From positions 6,022,501 to 6,086,500 of the forward strand of contig OY720097.1 in the NCBI GenBank assembly GCA_963082875.1: DNA of 64,000 bases. The letters are read 5' to 3'. A model generated the notes under the pieces. That model saw nothing but the letters and a program-made list of their open reading frames with translations, did not search any database and had not been told where the DNA came from. Every line of letters begins with the position of its first letter. The first letter of the stretch is position 1. Shown here piece after piece: positions 1-15,600 of the stretch. Made by a program: the position numbers and the translations under genes. Source of the stretch: Corella eumyota. Lineage: Eukaryota > Chordata > Ascidiacea > Phlebobranchia > Corellidae.

Positions 1-16
1 AACTTTATAAATCTAC

Positions 17-3000
17 CTTTGTTTTCGGAGGCGTAATAACCTGACTCACAAGTTGTGATACATTTTCCTGAAACTAGTGACAGATATGTGCCTGTGCCAC
101 ATGCCACGCACTGGTTAAAGTCGTTGCACCTGTCACATTCTTCGTCACAATCCAGACACAACTGACCGAAACTGGTTGTCTAAACAACAAACAAAGTTTA
201 ATTTAACATAACAATATTTGTTAAAAATACTTTTAAATGAAATCAACAAAACTTCAATAAAAAAAATCTGTTAAAATGTGACTCATTTTTAAATAACTTA
301 CTTTTGCAAATGTTTTTTTAGGACATTTAGCTACACAACTCCTCTTGTACAAAACTTCTCCTTCGTCCAAACATTGTGAGATCTGATCCGCGCTCGTGCA
401 TAACGAGTATACGCCATCAACAGATAACGACATTTTAGAGCAACTCGATTTAGAAACGCAGTGTTGAGAATGCTGTGACGTCATCACCAAGAGTGGTGAC
501 GTAGGTTTGCAGGAAGAGCAGTGGTCGAAGGTATCGCAATCAGAACAGGATTTATGACAGCCTGTAAACGTTCAACAAATATTTTATAAACAATATTTAT
601 TGTTATCACATTAAGAAATCAGAAAAAAAATTTAAAAATCTACTTTTGCAAGATTTGTTCTCCAAGAAATATCCTGAGGTACAATTTTCCTTACAAACAC
701 CGCTTATTTCACTTTTCCCACTTGGCTGGACAACGTGGTCACGTGACATGCACGTCAAGCATTGAGAGGCGGAGCTTCCGTCGCATGATTGACAGCTCGA
801 GTGGCAAGCTTCAAAAAAATGCAAAATTTTTATTACAACCTTTTAAAAAATTTGAAAAAACTTAAGTTCCCACACGATGCATCTGTTGAACTTTGGCGTG
901 AACTTAGACTAGTAATTGACCTCATGAAATTTTTTAACGACCTGGAGACAATTATCACTTACCGATGCACCGTCCGTTATTTGCATAGTGAGATCCTGGG
1001 CACCGGACCACACATCGTCCATCTAGTAGATAAAGATCTCCACAGGTCAAGCACTGGTGTGCCAACGACCCAGTACAAGTCATACACGAGGAATGACATG
1101 CTGAAAAAAATGATCGTAATCACGTAGGAGCGATAAAAAGGCACATAAAAAACCTGTTAAAATTCCGCTTATATGTACAACGCAAGGACATAGTATATTT
1201 TAAATGCACACAGAGTACTGGCATGCTTTAATGTAGTGATTGTAATCTAAATTAGTTGATAACAAAGTAATGTAACCAATTAGACTCGTTTAAAAATTTA
1301 ATGTTAACATTTTGTTATAGTGAAGTGATCGTAATCTACTAACTTCATTAAAAAATAGTTACTCGGGTTCAAACTATAAAGTGCAATAAAATATTAAAAT
1401 AAGAAATATTCTAAAGACCAGAAAACTTTTTTAGTACCTGAACATCTTGAAATCGAAAGTTGGTAAAATCCTGGCGAACATTGCCTAACACAAAGGCCAT
1501 TCTCGGTCAAACTTCCAACGGGACAAGTGTCACAAACGGTTGGACCAATACTGCATGTAGCACATGATTGATGACAAGCTTAACAGTTAAAAATTAGACT
1601 ATTTAGTAAATATACTACATATTAAAAAAATTATCGTTACCAATTTTATGCCCCCAGTTTAACTTTTTTAAAAACAATGTTTTAATATACTTCAATTCTT
1701 TTATTACTAGTTAACACTTTGCACCAGCAAGTCTTTAAAACGAACAGCATTTAATGATTAGCAGCCAATTTTTCATACTTACTTAACAAACATACACAAC
1801 TTATATAATATACTTTTTTCTACCTTTGCATATGCCGTCGCTGTAATAAAATCCCTCGCCACAACTTTGAACACAAGTGCCCGCTTGAGGCACTCGCGTT
1901 CGGTCTTGACATTGTACGCACTGCGTGCCGTTTAAGCAAATACTGCAACCCCTCGGACAGGCTAAACACAAAGTAGTAGCAAAGCGTGAGCTGGCGTGAT
2001 AGTGTTGGTTAAAATTAATTTAAAGTTTAACATGCAAGTAACAAATTTTGATGACTAATCAATTAACACAGTTAAATTTTTAATGGGTTATAAATGTTAA
2101 AGTTTAGGCTTTGGTTATGCCATTATGCAAACTATTTCCTTTCTCAAAAATTGTGTTTGGCCGATACATTTAAATTGTTTTTGCCACCGCTTTATCGAGC
2201 AATGTAAAGTTATATTACTTTTTCCTTTTACGACATGCTACAAATAAAAAGTTTTATTTTGTAATTACCTATACAAGTTTTTCCCACTCTGTGATATCCA
2301 ACTTCACAATCCTTTACGCATTGACCTTCTTGGAGGTAAGTGACGTCACTGCAAGACGTACACGCAGAAGGAGAATTACCCATAGTACATGAGCCGCAAG
2401 AGGAAAGGCATGCTAAAAGTGATGTTTTTATTAAAAAAAAACTTAAAAATAAGAATTTTCTAATTCGGTTTGTACAAAATAGTTGTAAAAACTCACCTTT
2501 GCAATATAATCCGTCCTGGTAATACCCTTTAAGGCAACGTCTGACACATTTACCCCCCTGCAAAAACCTATTTGGTTTACACGAAGTGCAGTGAGCATAA
2601 CCGGGAGCTGAACACGTGACACAATCCGAATGACACGTGACTGGTTGGCAGTCGGGACAGCACTCACCTGAAATGAAAAAAATAAAGGTCCTGCTGTGAG
2701 AAAGTTAAATGGTATTTTGAAAAAGATGCATAGCTGGGGTGTTAAGTTTAATTCTTACTGCTATCAAATCGCACTGTACTCAAGCAAATTTTCGGAGGTC
2801 TTTTGATAAAACCATATAAACTCTTATTTTATGCTACCTGGTACATTCACTGAAACTGTGTCGCTCGGACATACAGGGCAGTCAGCCACGAAACACTGTG
2901 TCATCCCGAACACACATTCGCATCTCATACAAGCTCCCCCCTGCCACACGTCGCCATGACGATATTCGAACCCGTTGTGACGACACGATGACGTCACCGG

Positions 3001-5676
3001 TATGCACTCAGGGCAGCAGGATGTATGCGACTCACGTTCGTTCTAATAACATGCAACAATAATTTTGTGTTAAAGTATTTTATATTCTTTAAACAAATAA
3101 TTTTATTTTTTTAGCTTACCCATTTGCACTCTACAGGTGAACACTGTGGAACGATTGATCTTACGTTACCATGGTTACATAGAGCAACCTCACAACGTGA
3201 AATATTCCATAGATCACCATGATAATGCCGTATGCCCTGGTAATCACATGGTTCTACAATAAAAATGGTAAAGTTTGAGATTAAACTGCGGACCCCACAC
3301 AACAACATATACATTAGCGTCCACTTCTGTCGTGTAATTTTAAATTAAGTTATTGACCCGTGGCTAATTATAATTTTGGGTAATATTTTGATAGGCAAAA
3401 GGTAACCAGTAATTTTGAACAATTGTTTAGGTCAACTTTATCCTTAAAATTTTTTCTGTATTTTTAAAAGAAAAGGCCAATTGCAATAAGTACAAAAATC
3501 AGGTGACTTAAATATATAAACTCACAGAAAAATATTTTTAAAATGGTCATCACGCGGATAGTTACTATCTTTAATAATTTAAGCAACTCGCTTAATATTC
3601 TCGTCGGTTTAAATTCCATGAACTTTAAAACTAACTAAACAGTAACTGTCTTGCAACTGTTTAAATTAAAAAATAAACCTTTAAAATTCGAAATTTAAAA
3701 GATATAAACAAATGATTTAAATTTAATAAGTCTTGGATTTAATTTAACATACCGTGTGACGAAACGCATTCCGAGCAGCACTCATCACTTCGTGTGACAC
3801 GTGTCATGCCAGGCGGACAAGCCACGTCAATCTCGTCTGTGATACATCTCTTGTTGGTACATTTAACCTCTCCATTTTCACAGACACAACTTCTGCAAGG
3901 TCCATCTTTAAATTGATCTTTGTCGTTGTATTCACGACCCTAGTAAATTAAAATAGAGGATAACCAAAAATGACGTCATTAAATTTATACACACAAGTTA
4001 TTCAATAGCTTGGCCAACGTTTTGGAATATAATTGCCACTATATGGTCACAATTCTACAACTAATAGTAGCCCACAATCATTCACCCACTCACCACAAAT
4101 GGCAGTTCTATTTAATTTAAAGGGCTATAAATTGCACATTATTATCGTCACTGTAAGCTTTATTATATATAGATGTATGTAGTTTTTAAGCAAATAGAAT
4201 CATAACTTATTTAAATTAATTGTTATTACCTAAATTTTATAAAACACTTTACACTTAGCATAAAATTCAGAAATTATAAAAATCATTACCTCGTGCACGC
4301 ATGACCTCCCAACACAACTTGGGCAACACTCGTCTTCCAACACAACAGCAGTTTCGCCTGCTCCACACACTATGACGTCACACCTGGCTATGTGACGTAT
4401 AACCTCACCTGAACCATATTATTATAAAAAGCATAAGAAAGGTGTTATTATACGCCAAGTAAAAGGTAATTAGGAATTTTCAGACACACGGGTAATCTCT
4501 TTTCCTATACAACATAATACGTCTAAGAGATAATTGTAGTTACCTACACAGTACATAATACGTCTATAATAATCCACTAAGCTACATTGGAAATGGGCGA
4601 AACCGTTAACTGTTTAATACAATGCTTTCTTTATTAAAACTGCGATAACAAGTACAAGTTAATGGTTGTACTTTTACCTTTTGAGCATTGGGCACGCTCG
4701 CATTTTGAAGGTGACCAGATTTCCCCATCAAAATAAGATTGGCCTTCATAATCACACGGTTCTGTATTATATAAAATGTTTAAGATAATATTTCAATAAG
4801 AATACTTTAAAAATGGAAAAAATATTACAAAATCGGAAAAATGTTAGATTAATTTTTTGAAATAATTAGTAATTTACTTTCAATGCTGGCACATATAGGG
4901 CAGCATTTTCCGGCCGCTGACTTTTCAATTTCGCCGTAACCACATTGTAACGAATCGCAGACGACCTTCGAACACGTGGTAGCGCTATCGTCACAGCTAC
5001 ACGTCGTGCAGTTGTCCCCTTTCCAATAGGTGCCATGCTAATCAATTAAAATACGACAAAAATGAACACCTTTTCTATTTATTTTTTGGGGGTAGATTTT
5101 TAAAATTTAGAGTCCCAGTTGGCCACACAGGGTATCCAATGTCACAATTTTAAGCCTAGGGTTTGTGCTAATCCCTAATATCACCCTAAATATGCGGGGT
5201 TGGGCAGAAATAATGCCAAGATTATATGTTGCTTATTTCCAAGAAACTAAAAGGCGAATAGCGGATAAACATTTGGATTCTTACCGCGATAATTTGACCT
5301 TCGTTTTCACAATGTCGTTTCGATGTCTTGGTGCATACTGGGCAACATTTGTTTGCAGGAAAAATTAATGATTCTCCCTGGAAAAAATTGTAAATTATCA
5401 CAAATAAATTTAAACAATATAAATACTTAAGTTAAAGTATAAATACAGCAAAATTCCTCCATCTATTCAAACAGAATATTATTTTTTGATTTTAAATTCA
5501 AATTAAAAAAAAATTTTTGTATAAATAAAACTGGTCAAAAAATGTCACGTGACCTGATAATAATTTACCTTTGTCGAGTCACACAGTGGATCTACACACT
5601 TCCGTGTAATGCAGTTGATGACGTCACCATTGCAAGAACACAGCGTGCACGAGTCTTTTTTCCAAATCGTATTATT
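17..5676 (-). CDS. FRAS1: FRAS1-like extracellular matrix protein, N-terminal part (16 exons, partial)
   Basis: Exons, 5' to 3' on the minus strand: 5676-5569, 5377-5285, 5037-4878, 4761-4678, 4408-4290, 3939-3753, 3253-3120, 3042-2838, 2667-2497, 2412-2269, 1961-1824, 1578-1438, 1100-963, 808-644, 561-302, 179-17. All joins use AG/GT and stay in phase, giving about 803 codons. The product starts with six von Willebrand C modules, each ending in a CCPxC-type motif (CCPVC, CCPIC, CCPSC, CCSEC, CCPEC, CCPDC). About nine furin-like cysteine-rich repeats follow, mostly one per exon (for example CHSSCMTC, CLTC, GRCIG). Six VWC modules and then furin-like repeats is the FRAS1 order; in that family CSPG repeats, Calx-beta domains and a transmembrane segment follow, and these would lie left of the window. 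The family works in basement-membrane adhesion with FREM proteins. The exon with the signal peptide and first VWC cysteine lies upstream of 5676 and was not found. The coordinates given cover visible coding exons only. Confidence 0.9.
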
Positions 5677-6600
5677 CTGTAAAAAAATATTTAAAATTCT
5701 AAAAAAACAACCGACAAAAAAAATAATCCCAAAATCTAAGAACATCAAACTAATGTACAACCGTAAGGACTATAATATACCATTGCACGCAGGGAGACTT
5801 AAGCAAAATACCACAAAATTGCATAAATTCGACATTAACAACACGTTACAAAAATACTCGCAATTGACTTTGGTTTATATATAGTCCACGGACAATTTAA
5901 CATCAAAATATCACCTGGTGTTAAAGGTTACCCCCTATAAATACAACCCCTTTTCAGCCTAAACAAGAAATTAAATCACAGGCTTATGGCAAACACAACA
6001 TCGATTAATCAATATAAATGACAACTAAAATAAGGGTCAGCAGCGTACGAGCCTCAAAATGATAAAAATAAATAGAAAATTCGAGACTGCGACCACGTGG
6101 TGTAATAGGCTGTATATACACCACAAGATCAACAACATTCACGTTAAACTAAGCGTACTACAATTTCAACATATATATAAAGGAAGGAAAATTAATAACT
6201 TGAGGTCTCGGGTGCGTTGTTTACAAAACAGTCGCATCTACCTTCTATGGGTTCATCAGTAATTCAAAGAAATATTGAAAAACCCAAGAACAGGTGATAT
6301 GCCGTTACCCCGGCAATACTAACAACAACACAACCAAGTTCAACTTATTTTACTTTTGTTGCCGCATTCCAATACCGGGCCACGTCGGTTTACCACAACG
6401 TTGGACTTGAATGGTATCGCGTGTGTAGAATGTCGTTAGAAACGAACGTTATGACGTCATAATAGGAAAGCGCGCTTGATTGACAGGCTGCCCGCTATAA
6501 ATATCCCCCTAATGGCTCGAAGACCATAATACAGCCCCACGAAATAACAATAAAATAGCTTGTATGAAATCTATATTTAGAAAAAGTCATGATCAAACAT
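5677..6600. promoter_or_regulatory. FRAS1 upstream stretch with a CRE and a TATA-like motif
   Basis: No coding exon is recognisable here. A perfect cAMP-response palindrome TGACGTCA lies at 6452-6459 and a TATAAATA string at about 6496-6503. A local GC-rich patch lies between them. The TATA-like string also reads as TATTTATA on the minus strand, so the direction of any transcription is unclear. The missing first exon of the FRAS1-like gene should lie here or further right. A run of leucine and valine codons on the minus strand near 6314-6345, just before a GT, resembles a signal-peptide core, but stops upstream in frame leave it without a usable ATG. Confidence 0.25.
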
Positions 6601-9600
6601 GTTAGTGAATCATAATCCACATACGAATACATACTAACCTGAGTGGGCGGACAAAGATTAAATGTTGTATAACGATATTAGTGTACTGACGCCACGGTGA
6701 AAAATATCAACCCAAAAATAGTGGTTTGATCTTTAAAATAGCACATCAAAAAAATGAAAAGGTTATAACAATTTAAAAACGCTGTGGTAATCTTTTTAAC
6801 TACTAATTCTTTACATTACAACAGTTTAATGTCTCATAAGAAAAGTTACTTTAAAATGTAATTGAATTGGTATTTATATCTATGTCTTAATTTCCGACAT
6901 ATCTGAGACATTAACCGAATATTCGGAACACTTTCTGTAACTTGTCGCTCGTCGAGCGGCTCGATTCCAAAGGGCGAGTCACAGATAAATAAATGTGTTA
7001 TCATTTTCCGCTATCATTTATTCGATAAGCCAATAAAATTTCCGAATTCGCGTAAAGTTTTTGATACATATTGGCCAAAATTCACGTTTTATGGTATAGG
7101 GCAGGGCCTGTAACCGATCTATGGTAGCTATGTCTTTAAAGAAATTACTATCAAGTTCAAACTACAACTTAATACCGTAGACAACGCTGATAAATTTGGT
7201 TTTAACCCAATTTAAAGCCCTTTTAAAAGAGGATTTGTGAATGCGATGTAGAAAATCAGTAGAAAAGGCGTCTTAAAATATCTAAGGCCAGTAAAATAGC
7301 CCAAATTTGCAACAGTAAAACCATTGTATTATGGGTTTAAAATAATTACCAGCAAAAAGTGGGCGTTAATAGGGGTGTTTTGCCTAAATTGCACCTGCAA
7401 CTCTTTCTAATTGACCCAGTTGAAAGTTTATGGAAGAAGTTGTTAAATTTTTGAAAACTTTTAATTAACGATTACTAGGGGCTGCAAAAGTTGCAATACT
7501 TAAGAAAAAGTTTGTGTAAGTTTTGCAAATTATTCTGTGATAAAAACACCATTTATTTTAGCGTCCAATTTCAATGATTAATTTGCTTAACATAAATAAC
7601 ACGACCCCGAATCAAAATAAAATATTTCAAACCGCTTGTTTGTCGAAACCGAATGCAATTAAACCACAACAGCACCTGGTACAATAGTTTTCGATTAATA
7701 AAAACTATTTCAAGCGAGGTCACGCGAATTTCAGGTTTTATTTTCATTTTCTTTCACTGGCGTGTGCCTTGAAAATGCGAAGTATCAAAACAATAGTTTT
7801 AGAAATTCCCACGGTTATAAAAGGATTCTAATATTTACAGAAAAATATAAATTTTTAATTACATTGGTATCACAATGCCTTTCCAACCTTAATTAATTGT
7901 AAAATAAATTAATTATTTTTTCAAAGTTAAGACGATTTTTTGAATAAGAGATGAAACCCAGACACCAAACCTAAAAACTTTATGTTTAATAACAGTAATG
8001 TCTCGGCCAATCTAATTGACATCTAATATTACGATCAAACCAATTCGACAACATTTTCAGGTATAAAAGTCGGTAAATTGACTTGGGGTTTCCTACTCTT
8101 GTATTTTGCCACACTTGGTCGGTTGCAGCTCATCAAAGCACGCCTAAAAAAATTAGGCGAGCCCGAAATCTTAAAACGGAAACCGGAAGGGTCTGCAGTT
8201 TTCGAGCACCGAGCAAAATTTTTCCAAAAATCAGCAAACACGCAGTGATATTTAAACAAGTGCGTATGCCACTTGAAACTTAAGGCGTTGTTGGTTTACT
8301 TTGACCAGAAGTCCACTGTCCAAGGCTTCTACTACTGACGCAAATCCGATGTGTTTGACTGGCACTTATAAGCGTACAGCGAACAACATAAATTTACGGT
8401 GGTAGCATAACTCTTTAACTGCATACGCAATTTGATTACAATGAGTTTGAGATCGCATTGGGTTGGTTTACTAAGTAATTATTTATTTATATGACCCGTG
8501 CGATTTAACCGCAAAAAAAGCTGATTAGCTTTGTGGATGAAAGCTGTGGTGGTCAATGCGGCGGATGTGCGGATTAAAGGGTAAGTGTCATTCTGCGTAA
8601 GGTAATAACAAACCGGGTTCATTAACAGTACCACACGAAGTTCAACAGGTAATGCAAATGATAGATTAAGTTTTATTAGAAATCTGAATAATATATTTTT
8701 CACAGAATCAAATCCAAAACATGATAGCCATTGTTGAAAAAGCCTTGCAAAAAAGGGGCGTTGCGCCATGCAGATAAATCTAATATGTTTAAACAAACAA
8801 AAAACACTGACCCCCAAACAAATTAGGATTAAAAATTAGGCTCAAGAGCGAATGGCCAGACAATCGGAATTCCGAATATTCCGGACACCGCTTTTTTGAG
8901 CACTCTTCAACTTTGAACTAAATTTTAGGATTTCACCGTGAGTAGCGCTGTAGAGGCATCGATAGGTGCTACGGTCAATTATAGACGGCTTAGCTAGTTT
9001 AAATTGTGTAGGACACGGCCTCATAGGTCATAAGTATTTACTGAAGTTAGAATTCAAGGACGCGGCGTTCAAACACTTTTCCAATTGGGCTCATATTCAA
9101 CTTAATCTAGATTTATGGTTGACATTTTTAAAATTGAGTCGAAGTGCAATTTGCGTCAGGTTACAAATTGTCCGGCTGTCGAGCATTGTAATCGAATATT
9201 TTAGACGGAAGCAGAATAACACGTCAAAAAATAAAATTTAAACACAGTCACCCATTCCCTTATTTTAAACGATATTAACCGCAGTAAAATCAACCTAAAT
9301 TGCTGGGAACTTGCGACCTTACATGGCAATTTTTACTCATTACATGCATTTGATTGTTGTTGTACACGACGATCAAACTTTTAAAAATTTAAAATAATTG
9401 AAATTGCTAAATTGAGCGTACGTGTCAAGAAACTGTCATCTATTTTAAGTTTGGATCAAAAGATAAAACACAACTATTCCCACAACGTATTTCGATTACG
9501 TCATAATCCTCAGATGAACCAATAACCCTTTAAGTGACGTAGTTTTTAGTTTTACTACGAGATTTGGCATTTCTATAAAGCCTAGGTTTAACATTTTTAC

Positions 9601-12600
9601 CGGAGCCTCCCTTTAAATAGAAAATAACCCAACACGCCCAAGGGTCAGGTAAATACAGGATTTTAATTCTACACCCATTTGATTTAAGCAGATTGATGGA
9701 AAGTTTAATGTACAAAAAACAGTATAAAAACAAACTTTGCATTAAAAGGCCCAACCATGCATACAAACGTGATACTTTGTATTCAAGTTTCGTGCCTATC
9801 TGTTACTTTATTTCACATTAAATTAAAGGTTAAAAGAGTTATTGTTTATTTATTAGGCATTTTGTCACGCAGACATCCATCCATCTTTGTTTGAAGTCGA
9901 GCCAATAATCTCGCCAGTGCTATTAGGTCGATATTAACCCAATTCAAACACCCTAAATTTATGGCTAATGCACTTGCTAGCTGGCCTTGTCTAGCCACCA
10001 AATTAGGTCCAGTGAGCACCTACAATCCGTCTTAGAGTGTAGATTACTGTCACATAACCTGCAGAGGGCTCAAGATTTCTTAACTGTTTCGTTTTACTAA
10101 AAATAGATCGTTTGAACGAAAGTTTGTAAAGGATTTTAGTTGATCAACAACTAGTTGTGTACAAAACAAAGTTGTGTTTAATCAAATACCTAAATTACCA
10201 ATTTCGTTGTTATGTGTAAACTCAACAAACTTACAGTCTTTTAATCAGCCAAACTTTGCAATGATGTACAAAGCAATTTTTGTAACAATAAAACTGTAAA
10301 AAATGTCCAAATTCTAATATTTACCAGTCGGTTAGGGCAGTGCTTTTGTGTCAATAATATTCGATTTTTAAACTCCTATAAATGGATGGGCAAACACTGT
10401 TAAATAGTGAAAAAAACTTATGCAGGGGGTTGGTATGTTGACCGAACAATATTTGGACGGAATATTTCACAGTTAGTATCTTTATGACTCTTTTAAAATG
10501 CTGTAGACTAATGTTGGACGCGTGTTCGTTTTAAAATAAAACACGAATTATCGTAAAAAAGTGCACGCGTTATTGAACTGGTAAACATCTTTAACCGCAA
10601 CCGCAAGAAAACGCAAATTAAGGATTGGCCTAAAAGTCATACGGGGTTGGGGAAGGTATGCTTATTATTTGCTCACTTTATTTTAATAGACTAGGCGTAA
10701 GTGTTTGGTAAATCTCGCCCTATTTGTATTGCAAAAATATTGATTTCAGCGCTATCTTTTGCCCTGAAAGCGCTTAACAGAGCGTATATTTACATAACCA
10801 TAAGTTGAAATGTTCTATTTGAAATTCGACCAATTAGGGTTGCAAGCAGTCAATTTAAACCCCATAATACGAACCCATACCAAGTATATTCCCCTATACA
10901 AACTGATTGCCCAAAACACATATCAATCTTAAAAACTATGAGAATTATTTGGGGTAACAACAAACATTAAGATATCACGTGCTATAAGTTACACTTTGAA
11001 TAATTCCTGTAAACAGAATTGGAATTTGGTCTTTGACTTTGATCTCACCCGGCAGAACTTTGATTTAGGCTGTTATCACATGAGATAAAACATGTGGGGT
11101 TAAATTAGAGTAAATTTTAATGAACCTTAATACATGAACACAAATAGACAAGCGAAAAGTTAATCATTTAATTAAGTTAGCGAGCTCTTTTCACACGAGA
11201 TAAGTTGATAACTATGGTAGGTGGGTTCATTATAAAATTACTGAGCGTTAATAATATCGATATATACACATCATGTTAAAATACCAATCATTTATACACT
11301 CATAGGTTAAAATATTATAAAACACAAACACTTTATGATTTATAGGTGGTTTACATTTCACAATGCAAGTTATGAAACAACCTTTATGTCGGGTTAACTA
11401 TTTGGAAAGTGCTTGTTGCCATATGGATTAGGGTGCCAAATCGGGTCAAGTATTTAAGTTGGAATATTCCTGGCGTCTGTGCCAACTATAGACACATCAA
11501 GTAGTTTTATATCTATTACAACAAATATTATACTACGTGGGTAATACATATTTTATTAAGATCGAACCAGCTTTTCTTTATTATATGAATGTCTATTTAA
11601 AATCGCCAACTTCACGCATTTACTTAGATGTAATCGCAACACCAACGTTGTTATACGCACTTGTTAAAGATAGACGATAACTTGATTAACACCGTGTAAA
11701 CTCATTGAGGGTAGATGGTCCGTTAAACTATTTATTCTACGCCCGGTTACTTAAGAATTAACTTGTGACGTAGAGAATTAATTAACCTTCGAAAATAAAT
11801 TAGGCTATTTCGATCACTTTTTAAACTTGGCAGATTTAGCAAAAATTGAGTAATGTGCTTAAGTCACATCAAGATATAACCACACTAGTACACCAAATAT
11901 GACATCGTAAATTTTACCTATCATACACGGTTAGAATATAAAACAGATTTGCTATTTACTCTATAGAAAAAGTTCATTAAATTGGAAATTGCGAGGCCCA
12001 GTCTACCTGGCGCCCCGCAACTTTTCGTCATTCGATATTTTTCTTGGTAGGTCTGGCCACAAAACAACGCACGCAGACAAATTGCTAAAACACAAAAAAA
12101 CTCGGCCTCTCAAACAACAATTTTTTAAAGACAGTTTTGTGTTGTTTTGAAACCATATATTTATTGAGAATTATTAACCTATTTCTAACCAGTTCATTTA
12201 CCCTAACAACCCAAAAAAAATGCAATCCATTTTGACAGTGCTTAAACCAATACACGATTTGTTGATTTTGCCAAATACCTAAGTCATGTTTAGGGGTCAC
12301 CTGTAAATTCCACATGGGTTCCGTTAAAAAGTCAAATACTTAAAAAAACGAATTCCGCTGTAAAGTGATGGGTTAAAACGTTGACAATGAAAATGTAAAC
12401 TATAGTTGCACAAAGGACTCGAGCGGAGCGACACTTTGTGTGGTTTAATGTGGTACCACGTCCTTGTGCCCTAAGTGGGTAGGTAGTTGTGTATACAATG
12501 TTTCATGTCATCACGTTGTTACCACAATAAGCGCGCCATGAAAAATAACTTTGTCAAGTCATAAAAATATTTTGTTGCGATTTTTTTTGTTGAAAATTTT

Positions 12601-15600
12601 TTAAATGAATCCGATTAAGTGACACGCACGCAAATTGGGGTAATACGAATATTTGACGCGCAATTGACATTTATGTTCTCACGACACGCGTATACACGAG
12701 GCGAGTCATCAATGACGTCATAATAGAAATACAGTGACGTCATAAAAGAATTACGGTATCCGGATTGCACGCAGATAAACCAAACGTTGGATGAAACAGA
12801 AGCACTTAGTCGATGTTGGTACAGAAGGATTAGAATTTTACTCTTTGTCTACCCAGCGTCTTTTATAATAAACTATTATTATTTAAATGTGTGCCCAGGA
12901 CGTTCTAAAGGGTTTAAAATACAATTTAGGACACTCTTTGGGAGAAAAATTTACGTAAGATAGCTTTGATCTCACGCATTCCAAAGAGACGACATTTATT
13001 TGATTTTTCGGTTTGTTTGATGGTATTTTTTTTTTAAATACTCGGCCGAAAGATCAAAGCTCAATGCTGGGGGGCAGCATTCAAATACAAGAAAATGTCA
13101 AACACTCAAAGCATTCACGACAAACAACGATACAATGGGGCCACCTTTCGTTAATTGTAAATCGAGGTACCCAACTAACCGCGTAACAAGCTAGAAAACC
13201 GCCGAGTATTCGGTATCGGCTCTTGGCCTGTGAGGAACACAGCCATTAACTTCAAACATCTACCCAAGATCGAATTCGGTTTGTTTCGGTGTGAGGTTGC
13301 AACCGCACAAGTTAAGGTCACAATAGATCACAACATTCTCTTAAGGGTTTATAGCTGTATCAGAGGGTAAGGTGTTCTTTAAAACGTCCGAAAAAACCAA
13401 CAGTCAACGCGACAACACACACGTCAATGGGGTTCGAATATAAGTGCAGTGAAAGGTAGAACCGGGGTTCAGTTTCAACCCTCAAATATTTACCAATAAA
13501 TCAGGCCTGTCACTTTTTTCATAGTGCAAACACACGTCGGTAATGTTTCGCTACAAGGTGCTGCGTTGCGGTGTTTGAAACGAAATGCGTCTAGCCTTAT
13601 GGTGGGAAATGCGTAAATGCAAAAAGATCAAATTTTTTTCCGAAGCGGGTTGTCACAAAAAATTTAAGTCGCAAAAATTTTTTAGAGTTTAGTTAACGTG
13701 GCAAAACACCAAGCATATTTATACGACAGAAAAACTCGTAAAACATTTTACGAGGTTAATAATTCAACGCGCCTGTTCATGTTTGTGGAGAGGCTCATTC
13801 TATTTTAGGTCTCTGCAACGTCCAGAATTAATGGCGTCGCTTTGCAAACTTTTAAGGCAAGATTTTATTGCAACCCGCCGCAGATGGCTTTTTAAAACTA
13901 GCCGAAAAATCCAATGCATTTCAAACATTCATTTCTGTGTGAGATTTCAGTTGATATTTTTGGGCAAAATAATTAAAAGATGAGTCGCACCTTTGTTTAA
14001 TTTCTTGGCTGAGGTGCACCACAAGAATGCCCGGAGTTAACTTTCTCATATGGTAATACCGGTCTATATGTACGTGTGTGTGGGATATTCTAATGTGCGA
14101 TAACTGATCTCTTGAAGTAAGTGCTGGCGCGGATTTACACGATATCCTATCTCAGAGTTGTGTGAAAATGCGAAGTAATTACAGCCTTGAAGAAGTGTGG
14201 CAATCTATCCTTTCACCGCGGTTTAAATTGATTTTCACATGTCCTGCCCGGTATTGAGTTAATTCCCAAAAAAATCGGAAAATCGTAAGTGGAGGTAAAT
14301 AATTACCGAGTCAAGGTTGGGCCAATACATATGACACCGCTACATCAAGAAGTCTGTGAAAAAAAGGTTTCTTGTCATCTTCGAGTACACAAATGGTGTA
14401 ATGTCAAGGTCTTAATAATTCCCACGGTGCCGTAATTCTTGTCTAAATAAAACGCATAAAACCAAACAGAACACGTAGTAAGCAAATTTGGATATTTCAA
14501 AATAAATATTGGTGTATTTGCGCGTAGTTTTTTTATCAATTATACAAAAAGAATCAAGTAAATGGGCTATAAGAAGGTATGATGTACCTATTTACACTCA
14601 TATAAATAGGATACTTATGTCTGGAATTATGTTTCTGGTATTTAGACACTTCACATTTTAGATTTTGGCGTAAATCACTTGAACCCCTTAAGTGCATGGC
14701 ATAGTAATGCGAAGTACCATGTCAATGTATTACCGTAAGCTTTATCTCATGGGCGACCAGCACAATACACTACACAACACAAACTGGTAAAGTGGCTAAC
14801 GTGTGAAACAATGGCCTTAACGACGGCCGGTGGGAACGAATTTGTTTTAAACAAATAAAATCATGACCACTTTAAGTGGGTGACATCAGCCACCGTAATG
14901 TATGATGTAATATTAATAGTAAAAGTAACAATTCACAGCATAAATCAAGTAAATAGTGCTGTTAAAGATGGAAACAAAATCTACTTTTAATTTGTCCAAG
15001 ATTTGGTGCCGTCCATTCAACAATGGACATTACTGTGACGTCACACGAGGGTCAACTTAAACAAACAAACTGATTTCACAATCTCACCTGCTGCGAGCAA
15101 AGCTACGTGCGAATTCCCCAAATTAAATGAGGCATGATTAATCGCTCGCTGACTGAAAAACGATGCAAACTTCACCATGAAATAAAAGTGTGAAATCAAA
15201 TTTAATTGAGGTCAGAGATGAGTTGTCATCGGACGATGGGTCGAAGAGTGGAATTTGTCCCCGATTCTAAACGGTGTTTGCACAGACAGATAAACCCAGA
15301 GATTAATATTGTCAGGCTTGCACGCACAGTTCATTAAAAAATCCGAAGAAAATAACTAAACGCCAAATTTCTTTAATTTGATGTTTGATTTGCATGGTTT
15401 GAGAATGAAAAGGTGTGTCGTTTATGTTGGGCGTGCAGTCCAAGCAAATCCAAAGATATAAGCGTGTCAGACACAAACCCGTGACATTGCGCGTGCAAGG
15501 AGAAGACTGTTTGTCCATACTCCACCCGCTCCATTGTTTGCTATAAGCCTACTGCACGCACGTGGATTAAAACACCCCTAAAGTCAACTTTTCACTCACG

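Noticed and set aside
5545-5760. In-frame upward extension of the first FRAS1 exon reading like a hydrophobic signal peptide
   Set aside because: A clean TTTTTTACAG acceptor lies exactly at the domain start, and the extension lacks the first VWC cysteine that the family needs. The hydrophobic stretch is T-rich intron translated by chance.
8479-8817. 112-codon minus-strand open frame
   Set aside because: No recognisable domain, no splice context and composition like its surroundings. A frame of this length is expected by chance here.
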